From the NCBI GenBank assembly GCA_022747635.1, contig JAKTNV010000005.1, positions 34,382,792 to 34,446,791 on the forward strand: a DNA stretch of 64,000 bases, given 5' to 3'. The DNA is from Hetaerina americana (Eukaryota; Arthropoda; Insecta; Odonata; Calopterygidae). The stretch's first letter is position 1. Each line of letters begins with the position of its first letter. A program made the position numbers and the translations under genes. Shown one piece after another: positions 11,031 to 22,010 of this stretch. The notes beneath the pieces are model-generated. The model saw only the letters and a program-made list of their open reading frames with translations, had not been told where the DNA came from and ran no database searches.

Positions 11031-12690
11031 AGAAAATATTAAATTTGTTTATTAGCTTGGAAACGTGTCCAGTGGCGCTCAGGGAAACAAACAATAATTT
11101 AATTTAGAAATATGTACCGATAAAAATTGACAAGCGGGCGCGTCTAACGAACTTACAGGGAGAGCCCAGCCCGAACATCCCTTCTCGTCCCCGACTGCCT
11201 CTTTCTATCACCTCAGTTACCACAATCTATCTCACCTCCCATCGCGAGATAAACTTTAGGACCCCCTTTACTCAAAACTGTTCCACCCACCCGGGAACAA
11301 GTCATCTATCCCCTTCCTAAGCAATGCCAGTGATATCACCAAAGGATGAACAAGTTGATCACTACCCTTATCACGTACTGAACCAAGTGATTCACCCAAA
11401 AGATGGAACATCCCTGCTCCCCGGTGTTGCGCATGCGACACTACAAGTGAATTCATGAAACAACATATTTGTCAATGAAATGACAACAAGACAATTACAT
11501 AAAGGCAGGGAATTACGCGAAACCGTGCATCGTCAGCTGTGATTTTTTTAAAAGTATGTTTCGTAGGCAATGATTGGTAAAAGAAATTTGCTTCCGTTAC
11601 GCTCCAGCTCCTGACAATGATGGACGAGGCCAACGTTCATTCCGAAAGAGCCCAACCTTAAATTTCTTCAAAAAATAAGAACCATGTCAAAGATGTAAAT
11701 ATTCGCGTAAGTTACAATGTTTCTGCTGACCTAATGGTCGTAATGAAAACAATATGGAAAATAATGGTTAATTGAAGAAAAATGTAGAAGGGTGCTCGTC
11801 TTTGGAGAGCCTGAAGTCCCCCGCCACACGCCCTTGCAGTGCGGATTGCGGGTTTTGTGCAGCCGCAACGTTGATTACGTTGCAAGTTTGACGGCTGCTT
11901 GAACGAATTTAATTTCCTCCGATTCAGTCAAACATTTTCTCTTCTTGAACCGAGGTCATCAGTGCTGTGCAGTTTTGAATGTTTAATCCCCATTAACCTG
12001 AGCGTTGACTCTTCGATTTTGATTCCAACTTTGGTTCAAATGGAACCACTTCGATGGATATTTACAGCAAAGCTCACTCATTTTCTAAGTTTTAAGTCAA
12101 ATTTCCGTCCAAATTTCGTCCTGAACACTGATTACCGCCTATTTAAGGACTAGAGCACAACGATATTCGACGGCAAAGATTAAGGATTAAACGAATGCGT
12201 TGGTATGTCATTTATTTCAAGTATAATAAAATAAACGATAGGCATGAAATGAGATCCGAAACTTTCACTAGTGTTTAGTCGCTTCCGGTCGTGCAGACTC
12301 GATTGACGACAAGCCGAACCGACAAAGCGGTTACGCACGTTCCGAAGACGCCGACCTGAAAGTCAATCTCGCTGGCTTATGTAGAGCACACGAACGTGGT
12401 ATGCATGGGAATCGACCACGCGCAACAGCATCTGGACGATGACCATGACCACCTCGGTACTCAGTTGAATATCTAAGGGTAGAATCACGGAAAATATAAG
12501 TGCTCGGAGCAGCTGAGAATTTCATGGTGACATCATGCTCGTAATGAAAACAAAATCGAAAATAATGATTGAATTCGGAAGGGTGTAAAACGGCACTCGT
12601 CCATGGAGATTCTTAATCACAAAACAAGGTTGGCATTGTTAGATTGATGACTGCTCGAAAGAAATTTATTTCCTCCAATTCCTTCAAAGA
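11031..12690. other. Intergenic, no gene seen
   Basis: Mixed composition. Frames of 60-84 codons at 11268-11456 and 11899-12153 show no domain or splice context. Confidence 0.5.
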
Positions 12691-13058
12691 ATTTATTTTC
12701 TTCCCTCCAACGATAAATGTAATATGTATCTAGGTGTTCTTGCGGTGGCGCGATCAGAGCGGCCATATGCGGCGTCATCCCCTGAGGATTCCGGAACACG
12801 TTGTGGGGCAAGGTCGGCCACCTCCGGGACGGACAGATGTTCATTCCGGCGGGGGGCCATGGATCTCCCGAGGCGCTTGGAGTGGAGGGCGGGGGAAGGG
12901 AGAGGAGGGCGAGGTTGGAGAGGTCCCGATCAGAATGGAGAGAAAAGAGGGATCGGGCACAGTGCACGGATGGCTGGCGGCCGACGGAGAGACGAGGGCC
13001 GTGGGACGCACGAGGACCCGGCCCGCGAGGGATCGCCGCCCTTGCGCGGAGATAGGAC

Positions 13059-13089
<31 letters not shown>

Positions 13090-13340
13090 TTCGTCGGAAT
13101 GAAAGATGGTGCACTCGGAAAAAAGGGAGACGTTGAAGAGGTGGTGGAGGGATAGATGGAGGGAGGGTCGGGGAAGGTGCAGGCAGCAGTGTATGAAAGA
13201 GTCCTCGGATTCTGCCCACCAAAGGGAGGATGGGGAGAGGAGTTCGGGAGGGCTGGAGGGCAAGGGATGGAGTCGAGGCGGGAATGGAATGGACGAACGT
13301 TTTTATCTCTCGGTGCCACTAGCAAGGCTCGGCAAACAGA
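12691..13340. other. GC-rich, G-skewed island
   Basis: Strongly G-rich on the plus strand, with a (GT)n stretch running into a G run of about 17 at 13062-13090. Frames of up to 201 codons on the minus strand and 143 on the plus strand overlap and are proline/serine- or glycine/arginine-rich, as expected from composition alone. Confidence 0.5.
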
Positions 13341-14900
13341 GGCACATAACTATGTCAAATCCATTTTGACTACCCCTTGTGGATAACAGGTCACAGTGAA
13401 GGGAATACACTTAATAGATACAATTCAAACTGAAACTAAAACCGTATGAAGCATTCAAAATAAATGAAAAAGTCAAGAACCTAAAAACATGAGTGAAGAC
13501 AAGAATCTGGGTTGAAAAGACGGTTTTGCATAAACGATTTCATGTTACAATAAATGCAGTCACGTAAGAGGGAAAATTGAAACAAACATAGTAGTAATCA
13601 TAGTAAGTCGGGGCAGAATATAGCAGTGTTTCTTTATCACAAGGTTATATTCATATAAACAGATGAAGATATGCGAAATGACATTAAATGAACTCAAAGC
13701 AGAATTTACAAAACCTTATGCTACATAAGTTATCCGAATTTTCCAATGCAAATAAATGTATCGGTCAGTGCTGCTCATATACATTGTCGGATTATTTTTT
13801 CAAGGACCTTACGTATTTATACACTACCACGGCTTTGAGCGCTAAATGTTGGCAGACACTAATCATATAAATGTTTAAGATATGTCAAACGCTTGATCCA
13901 CGAAGAAAACGATTTCTCAAGACCAGCGTCCCTTTGAATGGTGTTCCGACACGATCTACTAGAAAGAAATAGGAGTTTTCAATACCTTCGAAGTATATTT
14001 GCTACATTAAGCTAACATATGAGCGTTTATTTCATGCATTAAAATATGTTATCATAAAACAAAATATTTTTTCAGTTACGATGACAGTCTAAACATAAAA
14101 AAATATTGATAACACAAGATAACACTTAGAGACTCATGGCTCCACGATAGAGAGAAAAAACATCTCAAAAGAGCTTTTATGCTTTCACAAATTCTTACTA
14201 ATTTTAAAAGAAGGAAAATTACGAATCCCCACATGATTGACGTGGAAGTGCTGTATAGAGAAAAAGTTAGACGACCATATTCCGGATTTATTTACGTTAC
14301 GACGCTGTCCATAAAAGTTTCAAGAACGGTGTAAATTAATGCCATGACAGAAAAGAAAATGATTAAGCGAACCACTGACAGATTAAAATATAACACTTAT
14401 CTTTTAAACTGAAAAAAAGACACGCAGGAATGGGCAACATTTGAATAGACGATTACTAAATACCAAATCACACTCGTGAACGCTAGTCGTGAGAACAGGA
14501 GGTTTTTTGCTGCAAGTTAATGAAATAGGAAACGTCATAGAAATCATATCGTGCACTTTGCGTGGTTGAGTAATACCTAGGTAACACCAAATTAATGGTG
14601 GAACGGATAAACGAAGACTAGCTAAACGCAATTGATAACGAAATAGGTACACCCTAATACCTACAACAAGGTATTGATACGGTACTCATATCACCTCGGG
14701 TTTTTCGTTCCCGTCACGTATTCAGTTTACGCCACCACATTCATTTTTTTATGATTTCCAGGATGATCTATTTTCTCAGCACTCTGCCGAGTCACGTAGT
14801 GCCTTCTGTCGCTGTACCGGAATGCACTCCCCTTTACAATTTCCCCCCCCACCATACCCACCTACTACCTTCTAGCAGTATCCGTTCCCTTTCAAAAAAA
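13341..14900. other. AT-rich intergenic, nothing seen
   Basis: No mobile element, RNA gene or coding segment could be supported. Confidence 0.5.
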
Positions 14901-15725
14901 CGGATAGATTGAACCCACACCACCGAGCTCCATTATCCCCGACGAGTTTTTCGCGTGGAGAGTCAGCCGCCAACCGGAGGATCAATGGAGCGAATACACG
15001 CACGCGACACGAGAGTGTGAGCGCGGGTGGGAGAGGATGGGAGAGAGATTGGAGGAAGGGGGCGGATGGGAGGGAGGGAATGAAGCGGGTATGAAAGACG
15101 TGTATCGAAAAACCGGGATGGTGTGGGTCGAGTCGGCTTGGGAGGAGGTGCCTTTTCCGCTAATTACACGGCGCCAATCGGACGAATTTTCCTTCGCCCG
15201 AGGGAAGGAGGAGGAGGGACGTGGAAGAAGTGGAGGGAATTGGGTGGGCGAGGGTGTGTGTTCGTGCTGGGGAGGAGATTTATTTTTTTTTCGCATTAAA
15301 AGGGAGTCGGGTGTGGTTGCGTCCCCCACTCTTCCCTCGGCCTGTCCCCTATGGGGAAGGGGCTTGCGAATGCGGCACCCCCGCTGCACTACCACTACCC
15401 GCTCCGCGAATCCCGGGATGGAGGGGGTTGCGGAGAAGAAGGCGAGAGCGGGAAGACGAGGAGCGCGAGGCTCGCTTGCATGGGGAGGGGGGAGGCGTGC
15501 ACCGCTTGGGGGAGGAGAGGCGATGTTTTATTTCTTTCCTTTTTTTCTTTCAATCCGAGCGCCTTGGAAAATTAGAAAAAAAAGAACACAAAGGGGGAGA
15601 GGAAATCTTCCTTCGCGTCCCACCCGGGCCACGCACGTGGGGAAGTACGTACGAACTGCACGCGCCCCACGAACTAGCGCTCTACGGGCGCTTCCGCCGA
15701 TATAAAAATTTCGAGGAATCAAGCT
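14901..15725. other. GC-rich, purine-skewed island
   Basis: G-rich plus strand with overlapping 222- and 168-codon frames that are glycine/arginine/glutamate-rich and lack recognisable domains. A TATAAAAA sequence sits at the right edge (15701-15708), where the island gives way to AT-rich DNA; a core promoter here is possible but not supported by any other motif. Confidence 0.45.
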
Positions 15726-16399
15726 GAGCCGCTGTTGGATTCATCTATAACTACCCACAAATGTATGCATCTGTTCACACTTTAGCTATTGATTCCTTGA
15801 TGAGACGAACCGTAGGTTAAGTATGAGTAATGCGGACTCATCCATAACCTATGGATTATTTCGCAAAATCTGTATCGTTTTCGTCAGTTCATCAGTTTTT
15901 GTCATAAGGTCTCATATATTCGCAAAATATCACAAAAAATATATGAGGTGAAAATTGAACACAATTTGGGTATATATGGCTAAATATTGAAAAAGCGCGA
16001 TTCACACAACTTCCCCGATGAACCAATATTACCTACATAGGCTAGCATGAAGACCTTTAAAATAATAATGTGTCATTATGGGGCACTTAATCATTATTTT
16101 AATTGCATTAATCAATGCCTTTTTGAACCAATGAAGCATTCATTCTACTCCCATTAACCAAAAGAAAGGATCGGATCACTTTGGAAAATATTGGTTTGGT
16201 AGCCAGAGAAAGCAAGAAGATCACATTCCCAAATCAACCTACTACATAAATACCAAGCATAGAATTTGCTCAATAGTGTTAGTGCTGAGACAGAGGAAAT
16301 AATTGTAAACTTTTGCTTTTTCAAGCGTTGCTTTGTGAATATAATTTATGATGAGATCAATTGGTATTGTCACACCATAGCATAGTTGTCGACTTACAC
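15726..16399. other. AT-rich intergenic, nothing seen
   Basis: Only a weak imperfect palindrome around 15910-15945 was noticed. Confidence 0.5.
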
Positions 16400-16510
16400 A
16401 GTCGTATTCAGAACCCTGAAAAAGCCATCTTCAGGAACCTGAAGATGACTTTGTAAAGCGGAACCTACGATGAGAAATAAATAATTTTATTTGCAAAAAT
16501 TCTAGTCCCA
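16400..16510 (+). mobile_element. Penelope-like retroelement end, relic
   Basis: Contains a perfect 22-bp palindrome at 16426-16447 (arm CATCTTCAGG, centre AA), followed by GAAGATGACTTTGTAAAGCG, GAACCTACGA and an AATAAATAATTTTATTTGC segment. The order CCTGAAGATG, short stem, GAAAC-like box, then AATAAA is typical of ends of Penelope-like elements, whose repeats are known to carry hammerhead-ribozyme-like motifs. The box reads GGAACC rather than GAAAC, so it is likely decayed. No RT/GIY-YIG coding remnant was seen next to it. Confidence 0.45.
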
Positions 16511-17338
16511 CTTGATAGCCACTGATTTGTGGTCGAGTCCATAACAAATATTAAGAAATATTGAAAGTCGGAATCATAGACCCCTCTTTCGATTGATTGA
16601 TTTGTATGATTCCCTTTCTCCTCGCCAAATTCGTGACCACAACAGCAGAAAAATTAGAAATATTCATCGAATCAAATATTACTCGGAGCTAAAAATCATC
16701 AATCATCACTACATTTCGTGATCTAACAACCCCTGCCACACCCCTTTTTTTACAGAGCAAGATGCGGATACAGAAAGGCAGAGTGCACCGCACGCAAGGA
16801 GAAATGCGTATTCAAATGTGGAGGAGGAATGGGGAGTGGGCGGATGGCGTTGGAATAATATCTTATCTCGTGCGGGAGGGATATAGGGAGCGGGAACGGA
16901 TGTATTTTTTCATTTAATCGGGAAGAGTTCCCCTATTGTTCGAAGAGAAATTGGAAGCATTGAGAAATGGGGGGGGGATGGAGACTGTGGAACGGAGATT
17001 ACCGTGAGGGAAATGAGAGGAGGGAGGGATCTATCTCACTCCCCTCTTGGCGAGGGGCGAGAATTATATCGGAGAAGCGATCGAACGCGAGGCGAGGTTC
17101 TCAGCAAGAAAATGGATTTGAAGAGATTTCAGAAGTGGGGCGTTATTCGTATACGTTCGTACCTACTACCTATGGCGAGAAGGGATTTGCATCCGTCTCT
17201 CTGAGAATCAATCGGCACGTGCTGACGCAGTTTCTCCATCACTCGATTTCCCTCTTTTTTTTGCGAGTGAAGGCAATGCGCATAAAATAATTCTCAGACG
17301 AAGGAACGACAAAAGAAATGAGAACATGGCACGAGAAG
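16511..17338. other. Intergenic, purine-rich at about 16780-17120
   Basis: No gene supported. The 107-codon frame at 16967-17290 has no recognisable features. Confidence 0.5.
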
Positions 17339-17415
17339 GACAATTAACTCTTTGGCGGATACAAATTCTACATGCATTTATTACCACGCACGTTTCCTCA
17401 TCAGGACGGTTGAAC
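17339..17415 (-). mobile_element. Penelope-like retroelement end with hammerhead-like core
   Basis: On the minus strand the sequence contains CCTGATGAGGAAACGTGC (core at 17384-17404), then GTGGTAATAAATGCATG. CTGATGA and GAAAC are the two conserved strands of the hammerhead ribozyme core, here separated by only one base, so stem II is essentially absent. The following AATAAA-containing tail is typical of Penelope-like ends. Catalytic activity is doubtful; assignment is from motif order only. Confidence 0.45.
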
Positions 17416-17829
17416 GAGATGGGTGATATCAGAATAAGTAGAAATAAAAACGAAATAAAAGTTGACCAGATTATTCTACTCCATGGGGAAGGAACTCCTT
17501 TCTAATCTCCCTTGAGAAAGGTGGCTTGACCTTAGAAAAGTCGAAAACGTGTTTCTTTTCTTTTTTGTGTTTTTGTGTTTTTTTCGCTAGTGCTAACTTG
17601 ATATTTATTATTATTCACATCAGTAAGACTTTAACATAAGTTTCATATACACACGTATATACATTCAAACACAAAAACCCACCATATCGCGAACAATTAT
17701 TCATTCCCATGGAGATGGATATAAGGAAAAAGGGATGGGAACACATATTTTCATCCTACCTCTCCTGTGCTCGTCCTTCACTAGGGTTAGAATGGTTTAA
17801 GGCGTCAATTTGTGGAAGCGAATCATATC
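17416..17829. other. AT-rich intergenic, nothing seen
   Basis: A T-rich stretch (17555-17585) is the only low-complexity feature. Confidence 0.5.
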
Positions 17830-17910
17830 GGTAAAGAAAATATTTTGTTCTTCCACATATATTTTATATTACATAAAACATACATGGAAGAACCAAGTAT
17901 TTTCTTTTCC
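17830..17910. repeat. 81-bp foldback element
   Basis: Left arm 17830-17855 and right arm 17885-17910 are inverted repeats, matching at 23 of 26 positions; the inner end of each arm is GTTCTTCCA or its complement. The 29-base AT-rich spacer is itself partly self-complementary. The size and structure suit a tiny MITE-like element or a long hairpin. No clear target-site duplication was identified. Confidence 0.6.
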
Positions 17911-18080
17911 AAAACTCAGGGCTGATTACTATGGTGAGATTTTTGATGAAATATCGATACCATTAAAAGCCAAAGGATGATGCTCACGTGGCCCCTACAA
18001 ATGTCAACTACATATTTCCTTTTCAGCTATATTTGAGACACGGGAATACTTACATCATTTGCGGTTCCACAAGTACTCTC
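17911..18080. other. AT-rich spacer
   Basis: Nothing recognised. Confidence 0.4.
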
Positions 18081-18700
18081 TGGCGCTGAAAATATCTCCG
18101 TGGCCAACGCCAATTGGGGGAGGCTGCCTGCTAACCGATTTAGGAATATTTGGGTGGAGAAATAATCCTCGGCGGAAGACGGGGAAGATGATGAGGATGA
18201 TGGGGGGAGGGATTTGCGGCCGAAGGGGAGGATCAGAAAGGACAGAGAGAGAGGGTGGGTATGGGGGGTGGGAGAATGTGGGAAAGGAAGAGGAAAAGTG
18301 TTACACTTGTCTGGGGATTGGGGCATTTATATTCTCTCTTCGGCGAGGAGGGCGAGGGACGAAGAGAAGGGACGAGCCATCGGTTCGGCGAACTCTTTGC
18401 ACACTAATTGCGACGGGGACGTATTATACTTATGCGCGGGTTGGCGGGAGAGATAACCATTACAGGTCGGGACGAGAAGGTAAAAAAATATTGAGGAACG
18501 TAAAGGAAGGAGGTGGGCGGGGGTTGAGTAGGGTAAGAAGATTGGATCGGAAGCGACGACTCGGATTGAGCAAGGGACCATTTTCAATCGCCTCCACGTG
18601 TTCGGACGCCGGGGCATTAACTCCGGGTATCGAATGCGGGGTGGGAGGACAGTGAGAGAGCGACGCCGCATTAAACTTTCAGATTGCAATGAACATGTAT
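18081..18700. other. GC-rich, G-skewed island
   Basis: Purine-rich plus strand with 198-codon plus and 167-codon minus frames overlapping throughout. No domain is seen; treated as composition-driven. Confidence 0.45.
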
Positions 18701-21640
18701 GAGTTTGTGTGTGTGTGTGCGTGTCCGTGATGAGAATGCAACTCTGCGAATTTAATGACGAGACGAAGAAGGGAAAGCGATGTGTACGTGCAAGGGGGGA
18801 ATGGCAAGATGTCGTTTCCTGCCAAAGCACTCGCGGGACACCATCAAGAATTCAGCATCGGACGAAGGTTTTCATACCGGAGTTCTCCATATCATTCCGA
18901 GTCTTCCGGGAGGAAACGTCAAGAATTTACCATCGACTGAATCCATAATTCCGTGTAAGCAGAAAATGATACGCCGACATGGATCTTCAACCTCGACGAC
19001 AACTGGGGCCCGTACCGAGAGTCGTTCCTACGAAGCGAGCCTTTACCAAGACACTGGTGAGAACGAAGGAAGGGTTCCTGTGCGAAGGCCATCAGTCTCT
19101 CTTTTTCGAAGTGAGTCTACATGAAGAAAGCAAAGGTAAACAATGGTCGGCACAGAGTTTCCTTCGTTTTGGCAACTAAAAACAAAGGAAGTCTTGAATG
19201 CGAAGTTAGTTTTTTCCACTCTCGTTACGAAATAGACGCGATCACAGCAAACGAGTGCGAAGGCAACCTAAGATAAGCGCCTAACGATACGGACCTAGGA
19301 TATCACGGACCTTAGTATCCGTTAATTCCTTCCTACTAAAAATGATGCGTCTTGAATACCTTAACGATGCACTGAGGCGAGATTTCAAGGAAATAAGTAA
19401 GGTGGCGGGAGTAAAATATATCGATTGAGTGAGACATATGCAACACACGGGAAGGAGTAGATTACTTTATTCCGCATAAACAGTCATGTCTCAACACCGG
19501 GATTCTCTTATGCCGAAATATCCAATGCGATTTTCGACGCAGAAGGCCCCATGGAGATTTATTGACTTGGATAGAACTGCTAATATGATCATTAGGTGAT
19601 TTCTGAGAAGAGGTATAGTTAAAATAAAAGATGGGAGGCTCGAAAAAGCCTACATGAATGCTTCTCAAGAGGCTATGGGAAAGTTTTTCTGGGTTTTTCA
19701 AAAACTCGAGTCATTCATATCTAGGCAACTGCAGAGGGAGACATTCATGGTGATTTTTCTTTTCTTTATTCGGCATTACCGCTAAACGAACACGCTCGTG
19801 ATTCGCAGGTTTCCAATTACGGGGTATTTCCTCCCGGCTTCATTAGGAGCAAAGTAGCAAATGATCACCATATACTTGACATTGTACAAGGTTTTTTTCG
19901 TAAATGTTAAAACATATTGTTAAACATCATCCGAAAATGTCTTCTAAATTCGTCTAGCAGTGAGAAGCAGTTCTTTTAGGGAAAGATTTCTGAAAGGGGA
20001 GAGATTTTCGAACGAAATTTTCACCTAATGCGTGGGAAGCGTTTTGAGCACGTAAATTTGTCTCTTGTATTTGTATGATCTAAATTAGAACTGCGGTCTA
20101 ATTTAAAAGTACTAGGAGTGCTTAGCAAATTTGGATTCTAATTTTCAAGGAAATACATTCAAAGATATAAATACATGGTGGATGAATATTTATATTTTTG
20201 TTAGAAACTGGCATCGGAAAAGGACTTTTCATGCACCCATGACATTTTTTTATAGATACGAAATCCGTTTAACTCACGTATACGAAAGATTTTATTTATC
20301 AATTATAAAAACAGCATCAAAAAGGGACGATCATTAATTACATTACAGCTGGATTTGTCACACGGTTAGGAAGTAATTAGTAAGTTACGAGTCGACTATA
20401 ATGTGGGTACTACTCGGAAAATCATGCGACAAGGATCAAGAAAGGAAATTGGAGTAGCGTAACCTAGCGTTTAGTACATGACGACTGAAATCATTCTTTT
20501 TGTTTAAAGACTTATAAAAAGGGCTTATCTTCGTGAGTGATTGCGGAGGCAATCCTTTCCATATCCCTATGAATATCATAAAAAATATGCTTAGTACTGT
20601 TGAGATGAGGAGAAACATGACTAATTTCCATTTCGGATGGAAACGGTCACCGGCTATGTCGACAGCTTCGAGGAACCAGACATGAAAGAATGAGAAAAAA
20701 ATGGAAGTGCAGATATCATTGTTCCAACAAAAAAATGGCCAACCTTAAGATAAAAACGTAGAGTGGAATAAGTACTATGCCCCATCGACACATCTTTACA
20801 ATATTTCTTGATCGCTGTCCACGCGGAGGCATGCAGGTTTAGAAGGAAAACGTGTATGGTGCACCGCGCCGTCACCGAAAACCATCCGCCCTTACAAAGC
20901 GCGACGATAGATGCACTCTGGAAATTCGAGGGTAAATTTAAAAACAAAATTCCGAAACACCAGTGCATCTACACGCGCGGGTTTCCGCGATATCGAGAAA
21001 GAAAACGAATTAACGGAATAAACGATAAAATGCGGCCTTCACGGGAAAGAGTAACGAAAGAGTTCCGCTGGGTCGGGATTTTTTGTTTGTTTGTTTTTCT
21101 CTTTTTGTAACCCATGCTTCGGTTGAAGGGTATACTGGGAGGCAGGGCGGGAAGTGGGGTTGGGAGGACACGGGCGGGCACTCGGGAACGGAAACGCACG
21201 GATAAAACTTGCACCGCGGCGAGGAGAAGAGCGGGGGAAAGCTCGCCGGGAGCTTATTATCATCATCATCGAGAGATCGGCCGAACGAAACAAAAAAAAA
21301 GCAACGGCAACAACAACGAGGCTTTAATTATGAAACCCTTCAACGTATATCCTCTTAATTGAGTGTCGTTAAAAAAAAAGAGAGTAGGGAGTGGGGAGCA
21401 AGGGGGGGAGTGGGAGTCACCGAGGAGGGATTGATGGAGGTAGGGGGAATTGTGCAGGGAAGTGCACGTGCGTAGGAGGGGGAATACGACCGCAGGCATG
21501 TAAGCGGGGGAGAGAGACGACGAGAGGGGTGGGGCATATTTCTAGGGGAAAGGAGCGAGAGATGGAGCGTAAGAAGGAGAAAGAGGGAGACAGAGAAATA
21601 CGGAAAAATATGGAGAGTTTTATGTTACATAAATAAATTA
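18701..21640. other. Intergenic, no gene seen
   Basis: AT-rich overall, with a GC-richer section at about 20960-21260 and a G-rich section at about 21390-21560. Frames up to 114 codons (18780-19124) show no domain. Confidence 0.5.

Positions 21641-21648
<8 letters not shown>

Positions 21649-21702
<54 letters not shown>
21649..21702. repeat. (TA)n followed by (CA)n microsatellite
   Basis: About 37 bases of TA repeats, preceded by nine A residues and followed by about 18 bases of AC repeats. It lies at the 3' side of the minus-strand Penelope-like tail at 21880-22010. Confidence 0.9.
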
Positions 21703-21703
<1 letters not shown>

Positions 21704-21879
21704 TAAACACTTGGGCCCAATAGGTGCATTAAAATTAATTTTTATCAATAAGACTATCATTTAAATTGGTGAAGATGTGTGCAGTATAGGCGAATTAAAT
21801 ATGGCGCGATGTAAGGAAGAAAAAACCCAGGTAGATTTGGCGCAGCTTGAGACATAACGAATTTGTTAGTCTCAAAAAC

Positions 21880-22010
21880 ACGAGTATGTGTGAATGTGTA
21901 TATATATAAACTTGGACAGCAACAAACAATATAAGAACACATAAAAAGAACACTCACACGATATTTCTCAATAAATTCGACGGAATTTTGCTCCGTCTTC
22001 TGAAACAGTA
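21880..22010 (-). mobile_element. Penelope-like tail with hairpin, copy 1
   Basis: On the minus strand it reads GACGGA, a 7-base loop, TCCGTC, then GAA..., followed by a TGTGAGTGTTC block, a T-rich run, GTGTTCTTATATTG, and a short TATATATA. The same blocks occur in the same order in the plus-strand copy at 45985-46146, and in part at 30970-31076. A stem followed by GAAA is the arrangement of stem II in hammerhead-like motifs of Penelope-like elements. Family assignment is inferred; the three-copy homology is seen directly. Confidence 0.6.

Noticed and set aside
12617..13222. 201-codon minus-strand ORF
   Set aside because: Low-complexity, proline-rich; overlaps equally long frames on the other strand in a G-skewed island.
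15037..15705. 222-codon plus-strand ORF
   Set aside because: Arginine/glycine/glutamate-rich, no domain, overlaps a 168-codon frame in another register.
15701..15708. TATAAAAA as a core promoter
   Set aside because: Isolated motif at the edge of a GC island, with no downstream element or exon.
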